From Desulfobacter vibrioformis DSM 8776 (GTDB lineage: Bacteria > Desulfobacterota > Desulfobacteria > Desulfobacterales > Desulfobacteraceae), in the NCBI RefSeq assembly GCF_000745975.1, contig NZ_JQKJ01000017.1, forward strand, positions 46,977-110,976: a DNA stretch of 64,000 nucleotides, in the 5' to 3' direction. The position numbers and the translations under genes are program-made. Within the stretch, counting starts at the first letter, position 1. Every line of letters starts with the position of its first letter. Of the stretch, positions 53,085 through 62,065 are shown one piece after another. The notes below the pieces were generated by a model, which had not been told where the DNA came from, did not search any database, and saw nothing but the letters and a program-made list of their open reading frames with translations.

Positions 53085-53199
53085 CCGAATTAAAACCATG
53101 AAGAGCATGAAGGACATGAAGATTGATTTCCCGGCATATATTCTTCATGTCCTTCATGGTGAAATAAAATACTCAATGCTTAAGTTTATGACATTGGGT
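53085..53199. repeat. Hairpin repeat family, copy B
   Basis: Immediately after the sat-cysC stop, CCATGAAGAGCATGAAGGAC and its inverse CTTCATGTCCTTCATGG frame TTGATTTCCCGGCATATA. The segment is nearly identical to copy A and ends in ATGACATTGGGTT (53188-53200). The left terminal repeat of copy A is not conserved here. Confidence 0.75.
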
Positions 53200-53202
53200 T
53201 AT

Positions 53203-54168
53203 CTATTGTCCCTGACAAGTGATTTGCCAGCACCGGTGGATCTGTTTTTTCTTGGAAATATAGTCTTCGGGAATCGTTTCCCGGGTGATCTCTTTAATAT
53301 CAGCGGCGTCAAGCCTGTTTTCAGCCATGGAAAAATTCTGGTGGTTGGTGGAAAAAAATACCGTACTCCCCGGGCGCATGAGCTTGAACACCTGGTTGAG
53401 CAGAAAAGGATAGTCTTTGGCAATATCAAAGTGTTTGTCGGCCATGCGCGTGGTGGAATAGGAGGGGGGATCCACCACAGCCAGATCGTATCTGTGTTTA
53501 AGCCAAAGGGCTTTTTTCAGGAAATCAAACGTATCCATCCGGACCTGGGAGTGGCAGGGTGCGGATAGGTTGTTTAAGGCCAGATTCTCTTTGACCCAGG
53601 TAATGGCGGTTTCGGACCGGTCCACGGACAGGGTGGAGGCTGCCCCGCCCTTTGCCGCATAACAGGTGAAGGCGCCGGTGTAGCAATACAGATTTAAAAA
53701 ATCCTTGTCCCGGGCCATCTGTCTGACCATCATCCGGGTGTCCCTGTGGTCGGAGAATAGACCGGTGTCCACATAGTCGCTGGGGTTGACCAGGAATTGA
53801 AGATCCCGTTCCCACATGGGGATCTTTTTGTTCTTCGTATTAATCCTCTGGTACCGGGTTCCGTCCTTGATACCTGCCTTCCGGATTTTAAGATGCAGGT
53901 TTTCCTGCGGAACATCAAGGGCCTGGGCCACAGCCCTGCCCATCTGGGGCAGCCAGTCCGGCTCGGACTGTTTTCTGGCATATTCAGCCACCACAAGATG
54001 TCCGGCATACCAGTCCACCACAGCCCTGATTTCAGGGATATCCCAGTCATACAGCCGGAAAACCTGCAGGTTCTGTTTTGTGAACCGCGTATACAGGTGC
54101 TTGAATCTTTTTTTTACCCTGTTGGCCAGCATCTGGGCCTGTTCCTGATATTTTTCACTGGTCTTCAT
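53203..54168 (-). CDS. Class I SAM methyltransferase, RlmK/RlmI-like (23S rRNA)
   Basis: A 321-residue methyltransferase with FLNLYCYTGAFTCYAAKGGA as motif I, STLSVDRSETAITWVKENLALNN and the catalytic motif LAVVDPPSYS. An N-terminal part (IRAVVDWYAGHLVVAEYARK) matches the C-terminal domain of E. coli RlmKL, which makes m7G2069 in 23S rRNA. The usual RlmL half is absent, so this is the RlmK-type stand-alone form. It faces sat-cysC across copy B of the repeat. The target base is inferred from family similarity. Confidence 0.85.
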   Translation of the reverse strand: MKTSEKYQEQAQMLANRVKKRFKHLYTRFTKQNLQVFRLYDWDIPEIRAVVDWYAGHLVVAEYARKQSEPDWLPQMGRAVAQALDVPQENLHLKIRKAGIKDGTRYQRINTKNKKIPMWERDLQFLVNPSDYVDTGLFSDHRDTRMMVRQMARDKDFLNLYCYTGAFTCYAAKGGAASTLSVDRSETAITWVKENLALNNLSAPCHSQVRMDTFDFLKKALWLKHRYDLAVVDPPSYSTTRMADKHFDIAKDYPFLLNQVFKLMRPGSTVFFSTNHQNFSMAENRLDAADIKEITRETIPEDYISKKKQIHRCWQITCQGQ

Positions 54169-54410
54169 GGTAAAATGTCATACACCATTCAAGTGTGAAT
54201 GGCAAGAAAGGCAAAGGTGTTCCGGCAGTTCTGAATATGGAGAGATCTTCAACGCCGGTTAAAGTTAATTTCCAGTTTATGATTTGACCTGATACTTAAG
54301 TTAAATTATAACGTGAAGGGGAGAATTTTAATCCCAGTAACTTTTACAAGAACCCTGACGATATTTAATGGACCTAAATTTATAATCATTTACGATGGAG
54401 GAAATCAGCG

Positions 54411-55406
54411 ATGACATCCACATTACCGGAACAGATGAAAGTGATTGAAATTACCGAACCAGGCGGCCCCGAGGCCCTTTCTGTGGGAACCAGGCCTCTG
54501 CCCCAGCCGAAACCGGGAGAGGTGCTGATCAAGGTGGCGGCCACCGGTATAAACGGGCCCGATATGGTTCAGCGTAAAGGGCTTTATCCGCCGCCAAAGG
54601 GCGCGTCGGACCTTCTGGGTCTGGAGATTGCAGGAACCATTGTTGCCGTCGGCAGCGATGTCAACGATTGGTCTGTGGGAGACCAAGTCTGTGCCCTGAC
54701 CAACGGCGGCGGTTATGCCGAGTATTGTGCCGTTGTGGCGTCCCATTGCCTGCCGATTCCAAAAGGCTTGAGTTTGGTGGAAGCCGCGGGAATTCCCGAG
54801 ACGTTCTTCACGGTTTGGAGCAATATATTCATGGGGGCCGGACTCAAAGAAGGGGAAACCTTTCTTGTCCACGGCGGTTCCGGCGGTATCGGCTCAACGG
54901 CCATCATGCTTGGAAAAGCCTTCGGCTCAACGGTTTATGCCACTGACAGCCCTGCAGAACGATGTGAAGCCTGTAAAGGTTTCGGTGCCGATCGGGTTAT
55001 TGACTACAACAAGGAAGATTTTGTTGAAATTGTCAGAAATGAAGCCAAGGGCGCCAATGTCATTCTCGATATTGTCGGAGGAGACTACATTGCCCGCAAT
55101 ATCAAGGTGTCGGCACCGGATGCACGCATCGTTCAGATTGCATTCAACAAGGGCTCCAAAGTCGAGATCAATCTGATGCCCATCATGCTGAAACGGCTCC
55201 TTTACACGGGCTCCACCCTGCGCAGCCGTTCGGATGCCTCGAAATCTGAAATTGCGGCACAGCTCAGGGAGAAGGTCTGGCCGCTGATTGAGGCGGGAAA
55301 AATCAAACCGGCTGTCCACAAAACATTTCCCCTGGAGCAGGCTGCAGAGGCCCATCGGCTTATGGAAAGCGCAACGCATGTCGGTAAGATTATTCTCGAG
55401 GTATGA
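54411..55406 (+). CDS. NAD(P)H quinone oxidoreductase, zinc-independent MDR type
   Basis: A 331-residue member of the medium-chain reductase superfamily. EPGGPEALSVGTRPLPQPKPG at the N-terminus, NGPDMVQRKGLYPPPKGASD and the cofactor loop VHGGSGGIGSTAIML are typical of the PIG3/QorA group, and VKVSAPDARIVQIAF follows. No zinc ligands are present. It reduces quinones with NADPH. RBS GGAGG is strong. It is convergent with ald across a region full of hairpins. Confidence 0.93.
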   Translation: MTSTLPEQMKVIEITEPGGPEALSVGTRPLPQPKPGEVLIKVAATGINGPDMVQRKGLYPPPKGASDLLGLEIAGTIVAVGSDVNDWSVGDQVCALTNGGGYAEYCAVVASHCLPIPKGLSLVEAAGIPETFFTVWSNIFMGAGLKEGETFLVHGGSGGIGSTAIMLGKAFGSTVYATDSPAERCEACKGFGADRVIDYNKEDFVEIVRNEAKGANVILDIVGGDYIARNIKVSAPDARIVQIAFNKGSKVEINLMPIMLKRLLYTGSTLRSRSDASKSEIAAQLREKVWPLIEAGKIKPAVHKTFPLEQAAEAHRLMESATHVGKIILEV

Positions 55407-55419
55407 CCGTTATCTTGTG

Positions 55420-55458
55420 CCTGAACGATAAACCTGAACGATAAACCTGAACGATAAA
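55420..55458 (+). repeat. Three tandem copies of a 13-bp unit
   Basis: CCTGAACGATAAA is repeated exactly three times, beginning 14 bases after the quinone oxidoreductase stop. Confidence 0.9.
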
Positions 55459-55486
55459 TCAGATGGGTTCAAGTTTATGGACAACC

Positions 55487-55511
55487 GGTGGGCACAAAAA
55501 GCGTGCCCACC
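55487..55511. repeat. Intergenic hairpin GGTGGGCAC/GTGCCCACC
   Basis: GGTGGGCAC (55487-55495) and GTGCCCACC (55503-55511) form a perfect nine-base stem with a seven-base loop. The motif with flanking CCTAC resembles dispersed bacterial intergenic repeats. Confidence 0.75.
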
Positions 55512-55555
55512 CTACCGCTTACCGTTACCTTCCCTGGCAAAGAAGTTCCTAGTGG

Positions 55556-55579
55556 ACCCGTACACAATTGTGTACGGGT
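55556..55579. terminator. 24-bp perfect palindrome between convergent genes (putative bidirectional terminator)
   Basis: ACCCGTACACAATTGTGTAC then GGGT is perfectly self-complementary. TATATTTATAA follows on the plus strand; it lies between the convergent oxidoreductase and ald genes. The T-tract is weak, so it is a likely but unproven terminator. Confidence 0.55.
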
Positions 55580-55629
55580 TATATTTATAATTGCTGGGGG
55601 CGTTTCCCATTGAGCGTTGGGTTGCCAAC

Positions 55630-56745
55630 TCAATTCAGCAATTTGCCGACGGGCGTATAGACCAGTCCAAAGGCCTCGGCCACGGCCTTGTAGGTCACCT
55701 TGCCGTTGATGACGTTGGCGCCAAGTTTGATCTCCTCGTTGGCCTGCATAGCCCCTTTCCACCCCTGGTTGGCGATCTGCAGCGCATACGGCAATGTGGC
55801 GTTGGTCAGGGCCAGTGTCGAGGTCTTGGCCACAGCTCCGGGCATGTTGGCCACGCAGTAGTGCACCACGCCGTCGATCACAAAGGTGGGATCGCCATGG
55901 GTGGTGGCCTTGGAGGTTTCAAAGCAGCCTCCCTGGTCAATGGCCACGTCCACCAGCACCGAGCCTTTTTTCATGGTCTTGAGCATGTCGCGGGTCACCA
56001 GCCTGGGTGCCTTGGCTCCGGGAATCAGCACCGCCCCGATCACCACATCAGCTTTTTTGACCAGCGTGCGAATCGTTGCCGGACTGGACATCAGGGTGAA
56101 GCAGTTGGCCGGCATTACATCGCTCAGGTAGCGCAACCGGTCCAGGTTCATATCCAGAAGGTAGACCTTGGCCCCCAGGCCGCAGGCCATCTTGGCCGCA
56201 TTGAACCCGACCACGCCGCCGCCGATCACCACCACCGTGGCCGGCTCCACCCCGGGCACCCCGCCCAGAAGAATGCCGCGGCCGCCCTGGGCCATCTCCA
56301 AAAACTTGGCGCCTTCCTGAATGGCCATGCGTCCGGCCACCTCACTCATGGGAGTCAACAGCGGCAGGCTGCCGTCGGCTTTCTGAATGGTTTCATAAGC
56401 GATACATACGGCCTTGCTCTTGATCAATGCCCGGGTCTGGGGTTCGTCAGCTGCCAGGTGCAGGTAGGTGAAAACGATCTGCCCTTCCCGGATCAGGTCG
56501 TACTCCGGCGGCAAGGGTTCTTTAACGTGCATGACCATGTCAGCCCCAGCGTAAATTTGTTTGGGCGTATCGACTATTTTGGCCCCGGACCGGGTGTAGG
56601 CGTCGTCGGTGAAGCCGCTGCCCGCCCCGGCGCTTTTTTCCACCAGTACCTCATGCCCGTTCTTAACCATTACCTCCACTCCCGCCGGCGTCATGCACAC
56701 CCGGTTCTCCTCCGCCTTGATCTCCCTGGGTATTCCTATGATCAT
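55630..56745 (-). CDS. ald: Alanine dehydrogenase
   Basis: NAD-dependent oxidative deamination of L-alanine to pyruvate. From ATG 56745 (GGGAGG upstream) the product is 371 residues, the family length. IGIPREIKAEENRVCMTPAGV, KEPLPPEYDLIREGQI, VVVIGGGVVGFNAAKMA (NAD fold) and IDQGGCFETSKATTHGDP are signatures of Ald. The longer frame from 56763 is rejected because of the RBS position. The gene is more GC-rich than its neighbours, which could indicate separate ancestry. Confidence 0.96.
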   Translation of the reverse strand: MIIGIPREIKAEENRVCMTPAGVEVMVKNGHEVLVEKSAGAGSGFTDDAYTRSGAKIVDTPKQIYAGADMVMHVKEPLPPEYDLIREGQIVFTYLHLAADEPQTRALIKSKAVCIAYETIQKADGSLPLLTPMSEVAGRMAIQEGAKFLEMAQGGRGILLGGVPGVEPATVVVIGGGVVGFNAAKMACGLGAKVYLLDMNLDRLRYLSDVMPANCFTLMSSPATIRTLVKKADVVIGAVLIPGAKAPRLVTRDMLKTMKKGSVLVDVAIDQGGCFETSKATTHGDPTFVIDGVVHYCVANMPGAVAKTSTLALTNATLPYALQIANQGWKGAMQANEEIKLGANVINGKVTYKAVAEAFGLVYTPVGKLLN

Positions 56746-56952
56746 GTTTCCTCCCTTATGCATGCGGTTTGAATCCCAAACTCTTTAGAACTCAATGTAA
56801 GTGGGCCGCTGAAAAATACGCCCGGGTTAAGTTTTTTTTGACTGGCACACGCCCATCGGCTTTACAGAGCAACATTCGCACGGATCTCAGTCGCGGTGTT
56901 ATCTTATAGGCGCTGATGATACAGATGGTCAGGATTTGTATTTTTTCAGGAA

Positions 56953-57132
56953 TTATTCTGCATTGAGATTCTTTAAAATCTTTTTTGCCAAGGCTTCTTT
57001 AATTTCGTTATGGCGTGGGATAGTCTCAATTACACCGTTTTTCGGATTAATCCAAAGTGAATGTGAAGCACCTTCTCGTTTCAAATAACATCCGGCAATT
57101 CTTAATTTTTTTTCGAGATCCCTTCGCTTCAT
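56953..57132 (-). CDS. hicA: HicA-type mRNA interferase toxin
   Basis: A 59-residue frame reading MKRRDLEKKLRIAGCYLKRE then GASHSLWINPKNGVIETIPR and HNEIKEALAKKILKNLNAE. This is the complete HicA double-stranded-RNA-binding-like fold with the catalytic His in SHSLW. The ATG overlaps the hicB stop in ATGA, indicating translational coupling with the antitoxin first. It is shorter than ordinary gene-length cut-offs. Confidence 0.9.
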   Translation of the reverse strand: MKRRDLEKKLRIAGCYLKREGASHSLWINPKNGVIETIPRHNEIKEALAKKILKNLNAE

Positions 57133-57347
57133 CCAACCATCACTTTATCTTGAATAACATCATCTGGAAGTCCTCTAAGAATATCATCCCTTCGATCCTC
57201 TAACAAAAACTCTATGGCCTCACGTAGATTATTCTTTGCATCCTCTATTGTTTCTCCCTGACCATTGGCACCAGGAACCTCAGGACAAATAGCCCAGAAC
57301 CCACCTTCAAGCGCTGCTTCAATTATTGCTGTGAATTCTGCTTTCAT
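57129..57347 (-). CDS. hicB: HicB-type antitoxin
   Basis: A 72-residue protein with the HicB pattern: FTAIIEAALEGGFWAICPEV then PGANGQGETIEDAKNNLREA and IEFLLEDRRDD. The usual C-terminal DNA-binding domain is absent, as in the shortest HicB forms, so repression of its own promoter is doubtful. RBS GGAGG is strong. Gene order hicB then hicA, coupled. Confidence 0.9.
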   Translation of the reverse strand: MKAEFTAIIEAALEGGFWAICPEVPGANGQGETIEDAKNNLREAIEFLLEDRRDDILRGLPDDVIQDKVMVG

Positions 57348-57499
57348 TATAACCTCCTGTCGTAAAGTTCAATCATATAAATACATATGCCTAAGGCGGG
57401 CTATGCCCGCAACCTAATAAACGGTGATATGAGCTAAGCAATTTCTCATGTATAATAATGGTAGATTAAATATTTTTAAAATACAAAAAGGAACTGCTT

Positions 57500-57790
57500 A
57501 TGAAAAATTTTATAGACAGGTTTTCGGATTTGGTCAAGGATGTGATAACAGGGTTTGACCGTATTGTTTTCAAAAGTTTTATTCTTCCACTGATGTCTGC
57601 CTCCGAGGTGATGCACTTCTGCCGGAACAGGGGGATTCTTAACAAAAATTACAAAGACTGGATGTTATCTCAGACCAGAAGCACAATTGCCACAACAGAG
57701 CAATACGCTATCTTGCTCAAAACGGCTATCTGCTTCCCCTTGCCGCTTGATGTAGGTCCTTGCAACTCCTTCATCTCGCCCTACTGTTGA
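57500..57790 (+). pseudogene. Truncated transposase-like/mobile element protein remnant
   Basis: The first 70 or so residues (MKNFIDRFSDLVKDVITGFD then RIVFKSFILPLMSASEVMHF) resemble the start of a transposase-like family whose members read FIERF...GFDRLVFRGTL. After residue about 72 the frame is unlike the family (CFPLPLDVGPCNSFISPYC) and ends at 57790. The remainder of the gene is missing. An RBS AAAGGA is intact. It is followed by a CCCCGGC/GCCGGGG hairpin. Confidence 0.5.
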
Positions 57791-57807
57791 TACAAAGTAT
57801 CCCTACG

Positions 57808-57824
57808 CCCCGGCAAAGCCGGGG
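57808..57824. repeat. GC-rich hairpin CCCCGGC-AAA-GCCGGGG
   Basis: A perfect seven-base stem with a three-base loop between the mobile remnant and the hybrid kinase. No T-tract follows on either strand, so it is more likely a small palindromic repeat than a terminator. Confidence 0.55.
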
Positions 57825-57872
57825 GGTTACCCATGTTAATTAAATTTTTGCATCGGATAATCATGTGTAAAT

Positions 57873-60800
57873 TTAATCTTTGGCCTCGTCGAGCACTTTT
57901 CGGACCGTTTTTGCCAGATCAGCCTTCAGAAAGGGTTTGTTCATAAAGGCTTTGATACCGATTGCTGCCAGGGATTTATCAGAAATCTTTTTACTAAAAC
58001 CGGTACACAAGATTACAGGAATATCCGGCCTAATGCCAATAAGCTCTGAAGCAAGTACATCACCCGTCATGTTTGGCATTGTCATGTCAGTGATAACCAG
58101 ATCGAAATCGTTCGGCTTGGCCCTGAATAGCTCAAGCGCTTCAATGCTGCTGCTCCGTGCCACAACAGAATAACCCAGTTGATCAAGCTTTCTTTTTCCC
58201 ATTTTAGCAATGGGGGCTTCATCATCAACATAAAGAATTTTCTCAGACCCGGTTGGCAGGTCCTCAGGCGTGTAAACATGATTCAATTGACGCTTTTTTG
58301 TAATCGGCAGATATATTGTGAACGTTGCCCCCTTGCCAAGCCTGCTGGCAACCGTTATCTTCCCGCCATAGGCTTCAACAATGCCGTGTACGACAGAAAG
58401 ACCCAGCCCGGTTCCCTCGCCAAGGCTCTTTGTGGTAAAATAGGGATCGAAAATAGAATTGATAATTTCATCAGGAATGCCTGTCCCTGTATCTGACACC
58501 CGTATCTGAATATAATCTCCTGGTTTCAAATCAATGGTTTCTTTTTGCAGACCCGAATGAGCACAGATGTCTTCAATGCAGACCTCAAGCAAGCCGCCAT
58601 GATCCTCCATGGCATGCGCTGCATTGGTGCATAAGTTCATCAGTATCTGATGGATCTGGGTTGGGTTTCCCATGATGAAAGAATTACTGGTAATCGTTTG
58701 CCGTATGTCAATTGACGTCGGTAGAGAAGAACGGATGAATTTTAAAACCTCTTTTGTAATGATGCTTGGCTGCACCGGCGTGGTTTCTTCTTCTGACTTT
58801 CTTGCAAACGTTAGAATTTGTTTAACGAGATCTTTGGCACGGTTGCCAGCAATAAGTATTTCCTGGAGATCATCTTCAAATACTGTGTTTTTTTCAACTT
58901 GATAAAGTGCCAGTTGGGCAAAACCAATGATGGAAGAGAGGATATTGTTAAAATCGTGGGCAATACCGCCGGCAAGGTTGCCGATCGCTTCGAGTTTTTG
59001 GGTCTGCTGAAGCTGCTTGTTCATTTTTCCCCGTTCTTCCATGGCGTGTTTTTTTTCGGTAATGTCACGAAGCGATAGCAGGTAGGATGACTCTCCATCC
59101 CAATCAATCTCAGTTGCTTTCGCTTCTGCAAAACGGGTTTTTCCTCTGCCGAAAGTCGTTTCTATTTCAAAAATGGTACCTAATTTAACTGGAAAACCGA
59201 ACGCAATATCTAAAAGATCATTCTCTTTTTTACCAAAGAACTCACATGCCGCCTTATTGACGAATTTGATTTTGCCATTCCGGTCCAGTACAACAATCGC
59301 ATCGATCAGGCTGCCCACCAAAGACGAAAGTCGTTCCTTTTGTTTAATCAGCTCCTTCTCTGTCCGACGCCGGTCTGTGATATCCAGTATGGCTCCGATC
59401 AGCCCACCAACCATTCCATCGGACCCATGAAAAACCGCCTTATAAAAAATAACATCCCGTCTCTCACCTGAAGCATTCTGCACCGAAGACTCGTAATGTT
59501 GGTGTCCGCCGGCGGTTAACAGTTCCTGGTCTTTTGCATGATGAATTGCGGCCAGATCCGGAGGGTTGATGTGGAATCCTGTTTTTCCGATCAGTTCGGT
59601 TTCGTCTATTCCCCAAAATGTCTGAAACGGTTGATTGAAACCAAGGTAGCGCCCATCGGTATCTATGTAAAAAACTGGAATCGGAATTGAATTTAAAAGG
59701 GATTTTAAGAATGATTCACTTTTACTCAATGCATTTTCAGCATGTTTACGATCGGTCACATCGTTATAAATAGAAACGATTTTACCCGATGGAAGCTTGT
59801 ATACAAAATTTTCACGCCATCCTTCTATCCGTCCATCTTTGTAAAAGGCACTGGGGTAATGTAGCGGTTCACCTGTCCGCCAAACACGCTTGAGCACATC
59901 GAACAGGCCGAATTCAGCAATACTTGGGAATACGTCGGCAACTCGTTTTTCGATCAGTTCGGTCCTGGAAATCTGGTCTATCTTTTCGGCGGCCTGGTTG
60001 AAATCCTTGAATATAAAATCCTCGCCGTTTTTCGTGACCTCGTAAACCGCTACGCCGCTGCTCATGCGCTCGATCAACTGGCGAAACCGTTCCTCACTTT
60101 CGATGAGCGCTCTTTGGGCAATCTTACGTTCCGTAATATCTTGAAAAGTTCCTTTCAGTTTTATCACTTTTCCCTCTGCTACTTCCGCCTCGCATCTGGT
60201 CCGCGTCCAGCGATGATTTCCTTTTGCGGTAATGAACCGCATCTCCATATCATAAAATTGGCCTCCATCAAGGGCACATTGAAAGGCTTTTAACAGTTCC
60301 GGCCGGTCCTGGGGGTGAAAAAAGTCGAACACCTTGTCTAATGTCGGCTTATAATCCATCGGAACTTCGTGGATACGCAGGGTCTCATCGGTCCATGTGA
60401 CTTCGGATGTTTTTGCATCAACTTCCCAACCGCCTACACGTGCCATGCGGCCAGTGGCTTCCAGTAATTTTTTATTTTTCTGCAATTCCTTGTGCAGCAT
60501 TGATTTTTCAACCATCTCACCAATAAGGCTTGCAGAGATATGAAGTCGTTGTTTGGCCAGATCCACGATAAATTGAGGCCGTTGGTCATAAGCATTTGCC
60601 TGTTTTTTCAGTTGTGTAAGGTCAACATCAAAAGTCTCTGCCAGTTCTTTTAAGCGTTCTGGGTCAGCAGGAGGTGTTCCATACCCTATATTGATCACTC
60701 CCACAACCTTCCCACCAGCGTAAATCGGTTCCGCATACAGGTTGATGCCTCCCACGCATTGAATATCCGTACTGCGCCCCAATTCCATGGCGGCTTTTGC

Positions 60801-61178
60801 TGAATCGTTCCAACAGTTTTCATGACAGAGCCAGCAGCCGCTGTTTAAGGCGCTGCGGTTATCGTCGGTTTTGCAAAGTTTGCGGGACGCCGTATCCATG
60901 AGCCGGCACCATCTCGAAGAAAACATGCCAAACGCATAATCCCCATTTGATTCATAAACCGCGACGGAGGTCTCCAATAGGTTAATCGCATCTTCTGCTA
61001 TTTTCTGAAGCGTTTCTTTCCCAACAGAATCCAGAATCAACCTGCAGGTGTTTAATTCAGTTACATCTCCATAATAGGGTTCGTAAAATTCGTTTGATCC
61101 GCTATCAGGTCCCAGGCGTTTGTTCAAAGGCCATTCGAATTGACTTGATCTGTCATGATTTGACTTTTGGTTGCTCAT
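57873..61178 (-). CDS. PocR-multi-PAS hybrid sensor histidine kinase with receiver
   Basis: A 1,101-residue cytoplasmic protein. The N-terminal about 200 residues form a PocR-type sensor domain, with Cys-rich SGCWLCHENCWNDSAKA and IQCVGGINLYAEPIYAGGKV. Then come about four PAS domains (VTWTDETLRIHE, FKDFNQAAEKID, FYIDTDGRYLGFNQPFQTF, VVLDRNGKIKFVNKAACEF), HisKA with GGIAHDFNNILSSIIGF, ATPase (NLCTNAAHAM, DTGTGIPDEI, GTGLGLSVVHGI) and a receiver (ILYVDDEAPI, Asp in LVITDMTMPNM). PocR domains may bind small metabolites. It sits 64 bases from the KaiB gene on the same strand, so it may belong to the same signalling cluster. Confidence 0.93.
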   Translation of the reverse strand: MSNQKSNHDRSSQFEWPLNKRLGPDSGSNEFYEPYYGDVTELNTCRLILDSVGKETLQKIAEDAINLLETSVAVYESNGDYAFGMFSSRWCRLMDTASRKLCKTDDNRSALNSGCWLCHENCWNDSAKAAMELGRSTDIQCVGGINLYAEPIYAGGKVVGVINIGYGTPPADPERLKELAETFDVDLTQLKKQANAYDQRPQFIVDLAKQRLHISASLIGEMVEKSMLHKELQKNKKLLEATGRMARVGGWEVDAKTSEVTWTDETLRIHEVPMDYKPTLDKVFDFFHPQDRPELLKAFQCALDGGQFYDMEMRFITAKGNHRWTRTRCEAEVAEGKVIKLKGTFQDITERKIAQRALIESEERFRQLIERMSSGVAVYEVTKNGEDFIFKDFNQAAEKIDQISRTELIEKRVADVFPSIAEFGLFDVLKRVWRTGEPLHYPSAFYKDGRIEGWRENFVYKLPSGKIVSIYNDVTDRKHAENALSKSESFLKSLLNSIPIPVFYIDTDGRYLGFNQPFQTFWGIDETELIGKTGFHINPPDLAAIHHAKDQELLTAGGHQHYESSVQNASGERRDVIFYKAVFHGSDGMVGGLIGAILDITDRRRTEKELIKQKERLSSLVGSLIDAIVVLDRNGKIKFVNKAACEFFGKKENDLLDIAFGFPVKLGTIFEIETTFGRGKTRFAEAKATEIDWDGESSYLLSLRDITEKKHAMEERGKMNKQLQQTQKLEAIGNLAGGIAHDFNNILSSIIGFAQLALYQVEKNTVFEDDLQEILIAGNRAKDLVKQILTFARKSEEETTPVQPSIITKEVLKFIRSSLPTSIDIRQTITSNSFIMGNPTQIHQILMNLCTNAAHAMEDHGGLLEVCIEDICAHSGLQKETIDLKPGDYIQIRVSDTGTGIPDEIINSIFDPYFTTKSLGEGTGLGLSVVHGIVEAYGGKITVASRLGKGATFTIYLPITKKRQLNHVYTPEDLPTGSEKILYVDDEAPIAKMGKRKLDQLGYSVVARSSSIEALELFRAKPNDFDLVITDMTMPNMTGDVLASELIGIRPDIPVILCTGFSKKISDKSLAAIGIKAFMNKPFLKADLAKTVRKVLDEAKD

Positions 61179-61242
61179 GTTCTTCTCTCTGTTTCCACCC
61201 CTTTACCCATGTCGGTTTCGGCCAGTTAGTTTGGTCTGCGCA

Positions 61243-61656
61243 TTAAATGCCCAGGGCCTGGAGTACAATTCGTTTCACACTTAAATCTCCGATGATCCTT
61301 TTTTCAGGTTCCGGCGAAATTCTACATAATGTTGGGGTGACAATAATTTGATCGCGTACCGCGACATCCGGAGACTCTAACACATCAAACACTTCCAGCG
61401 AATATTCTCCTGCCCATTCATCCTGAAAGGTGTCATTTAAATTGTTGATAATTCTTTCGCTTTTTTTCGTTTTACCAGCTATATATAGCTTTAATCCTAG
61501 CGTTGAATTCCTGATTGTCGATTTTGCTGTCAATGTATCTTCTGCAACCGATAGCAAATCCGCTTTTTCAATTGGCTTTTTTAATATCTGAAATTTAATA
61601 CCATCTTCACAGATATTTTTTAACTCATCGAAAATAATTGAAATATCATGTTTCAT
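61243..61656 (-). CDS. KaiB-domain protein with a receiver-like N-terminal fragment
   Basis: A 137-residue protein. Residues about 52-137 are a KaiB domain: LGLKLYIAGKTKKSERIINN then LNDTFQDEWAGEYSLEVFDV and VTPTLCRISPEPEKRIIGDLS. In cyanobacteria KaiB binds KaiC; no KaiC is present here. The first 45 residues (FDELKNICEDGIKFQILKKP) resemble the last part of the receiver domain encoded next door (MDDLKEVQRQGCDFELLSKP), as if a receiver had been truncated and joined to KaiB. RBS GGGAG is good. It may be a two-component accessory protein. Confidence 0.82.
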   Translation of the reverse strand: MKHDISIIFDELKNICEDGIKFQILKKPIEKADLLSVAEDTLTAKSTIRNSTLGLKLYIAGKTKKSERIINNLNDTFQDEWAGEYSLEVFDVLESPDVAVRDQIIVTPTLCRISPEPEKRIIGDLSVKRIVLQALGI

Positions 61657-61683
61657 TATGAAATCTCCCAGAAGATAGAAGCA

Positions 61684-62064
61684 TTATTTATCAGATATCT
61701 GAAGAATACTGTATGTGATATACTTGATTTCGTCGATTTCAATAGGTTTGCTAAGCAATTCGAAATCACACCCTTGCCTCTGAACCTCTTTCAGGTCATC
61801 CATAAATTCCAAATGAAAAGCGGTTATTATATAAACTGGAAGAGAGGGGTTTAGTTTTCTTATCGCTTTGAGCGTTTCAATCCCGCTCATCCCCGGCATT
61901 TTTAGATCAAGATAGACAAGGTCATAATGAGTTTTTTGAACTAATTCTAAACCCAGCGCACCTGATTCCGCTTTATCGACAATGATATCTGTATCTTCCA
62001 AAGATAGTGAAAATGCATTTCGGATATGCTCATCATCGTCAATGATAATAATATGTTTTCCCAT
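61684..62064 (-). CDS. Single-domain response regulator (receiver)
   Basis: A 126-residue receiver without output domain. Acidic pocket IIIIDDDEHIR, acceptor Asp in DLVYLDLKMPGMSGIETL, Thr in VYIITAFHL and Lys in LLSKPIEID are all present. It starts one base downstream of the kinase gene and precedes the KaiB gene by 27 bases. It should be phosphorylated by the adjoining kinase, and the KaiB protein may be the next element. Confidence 0.92.
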   Translation of the reverse strand: MGKHIIIIDDDEHIRNAFSLSLEDTDIIVDKAESGALGLELVQKTHYDLVYLDLKMPGMSGIETLKAIRKLNPSLPVYIITAFHLEFMDDLKEVQRQGCDFELLSKPIEIDEIKYITYSILQISDK

Positions 62065-62065
62065 T

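Noticed and set aside
55591..56772. Plus-strand frame of 393 codons
   Set aside because: Antisense of alanine dehydrogenase; the protein is His/Gly-rich with no family features, as expected for an antisense frame in GC-rich DNA.
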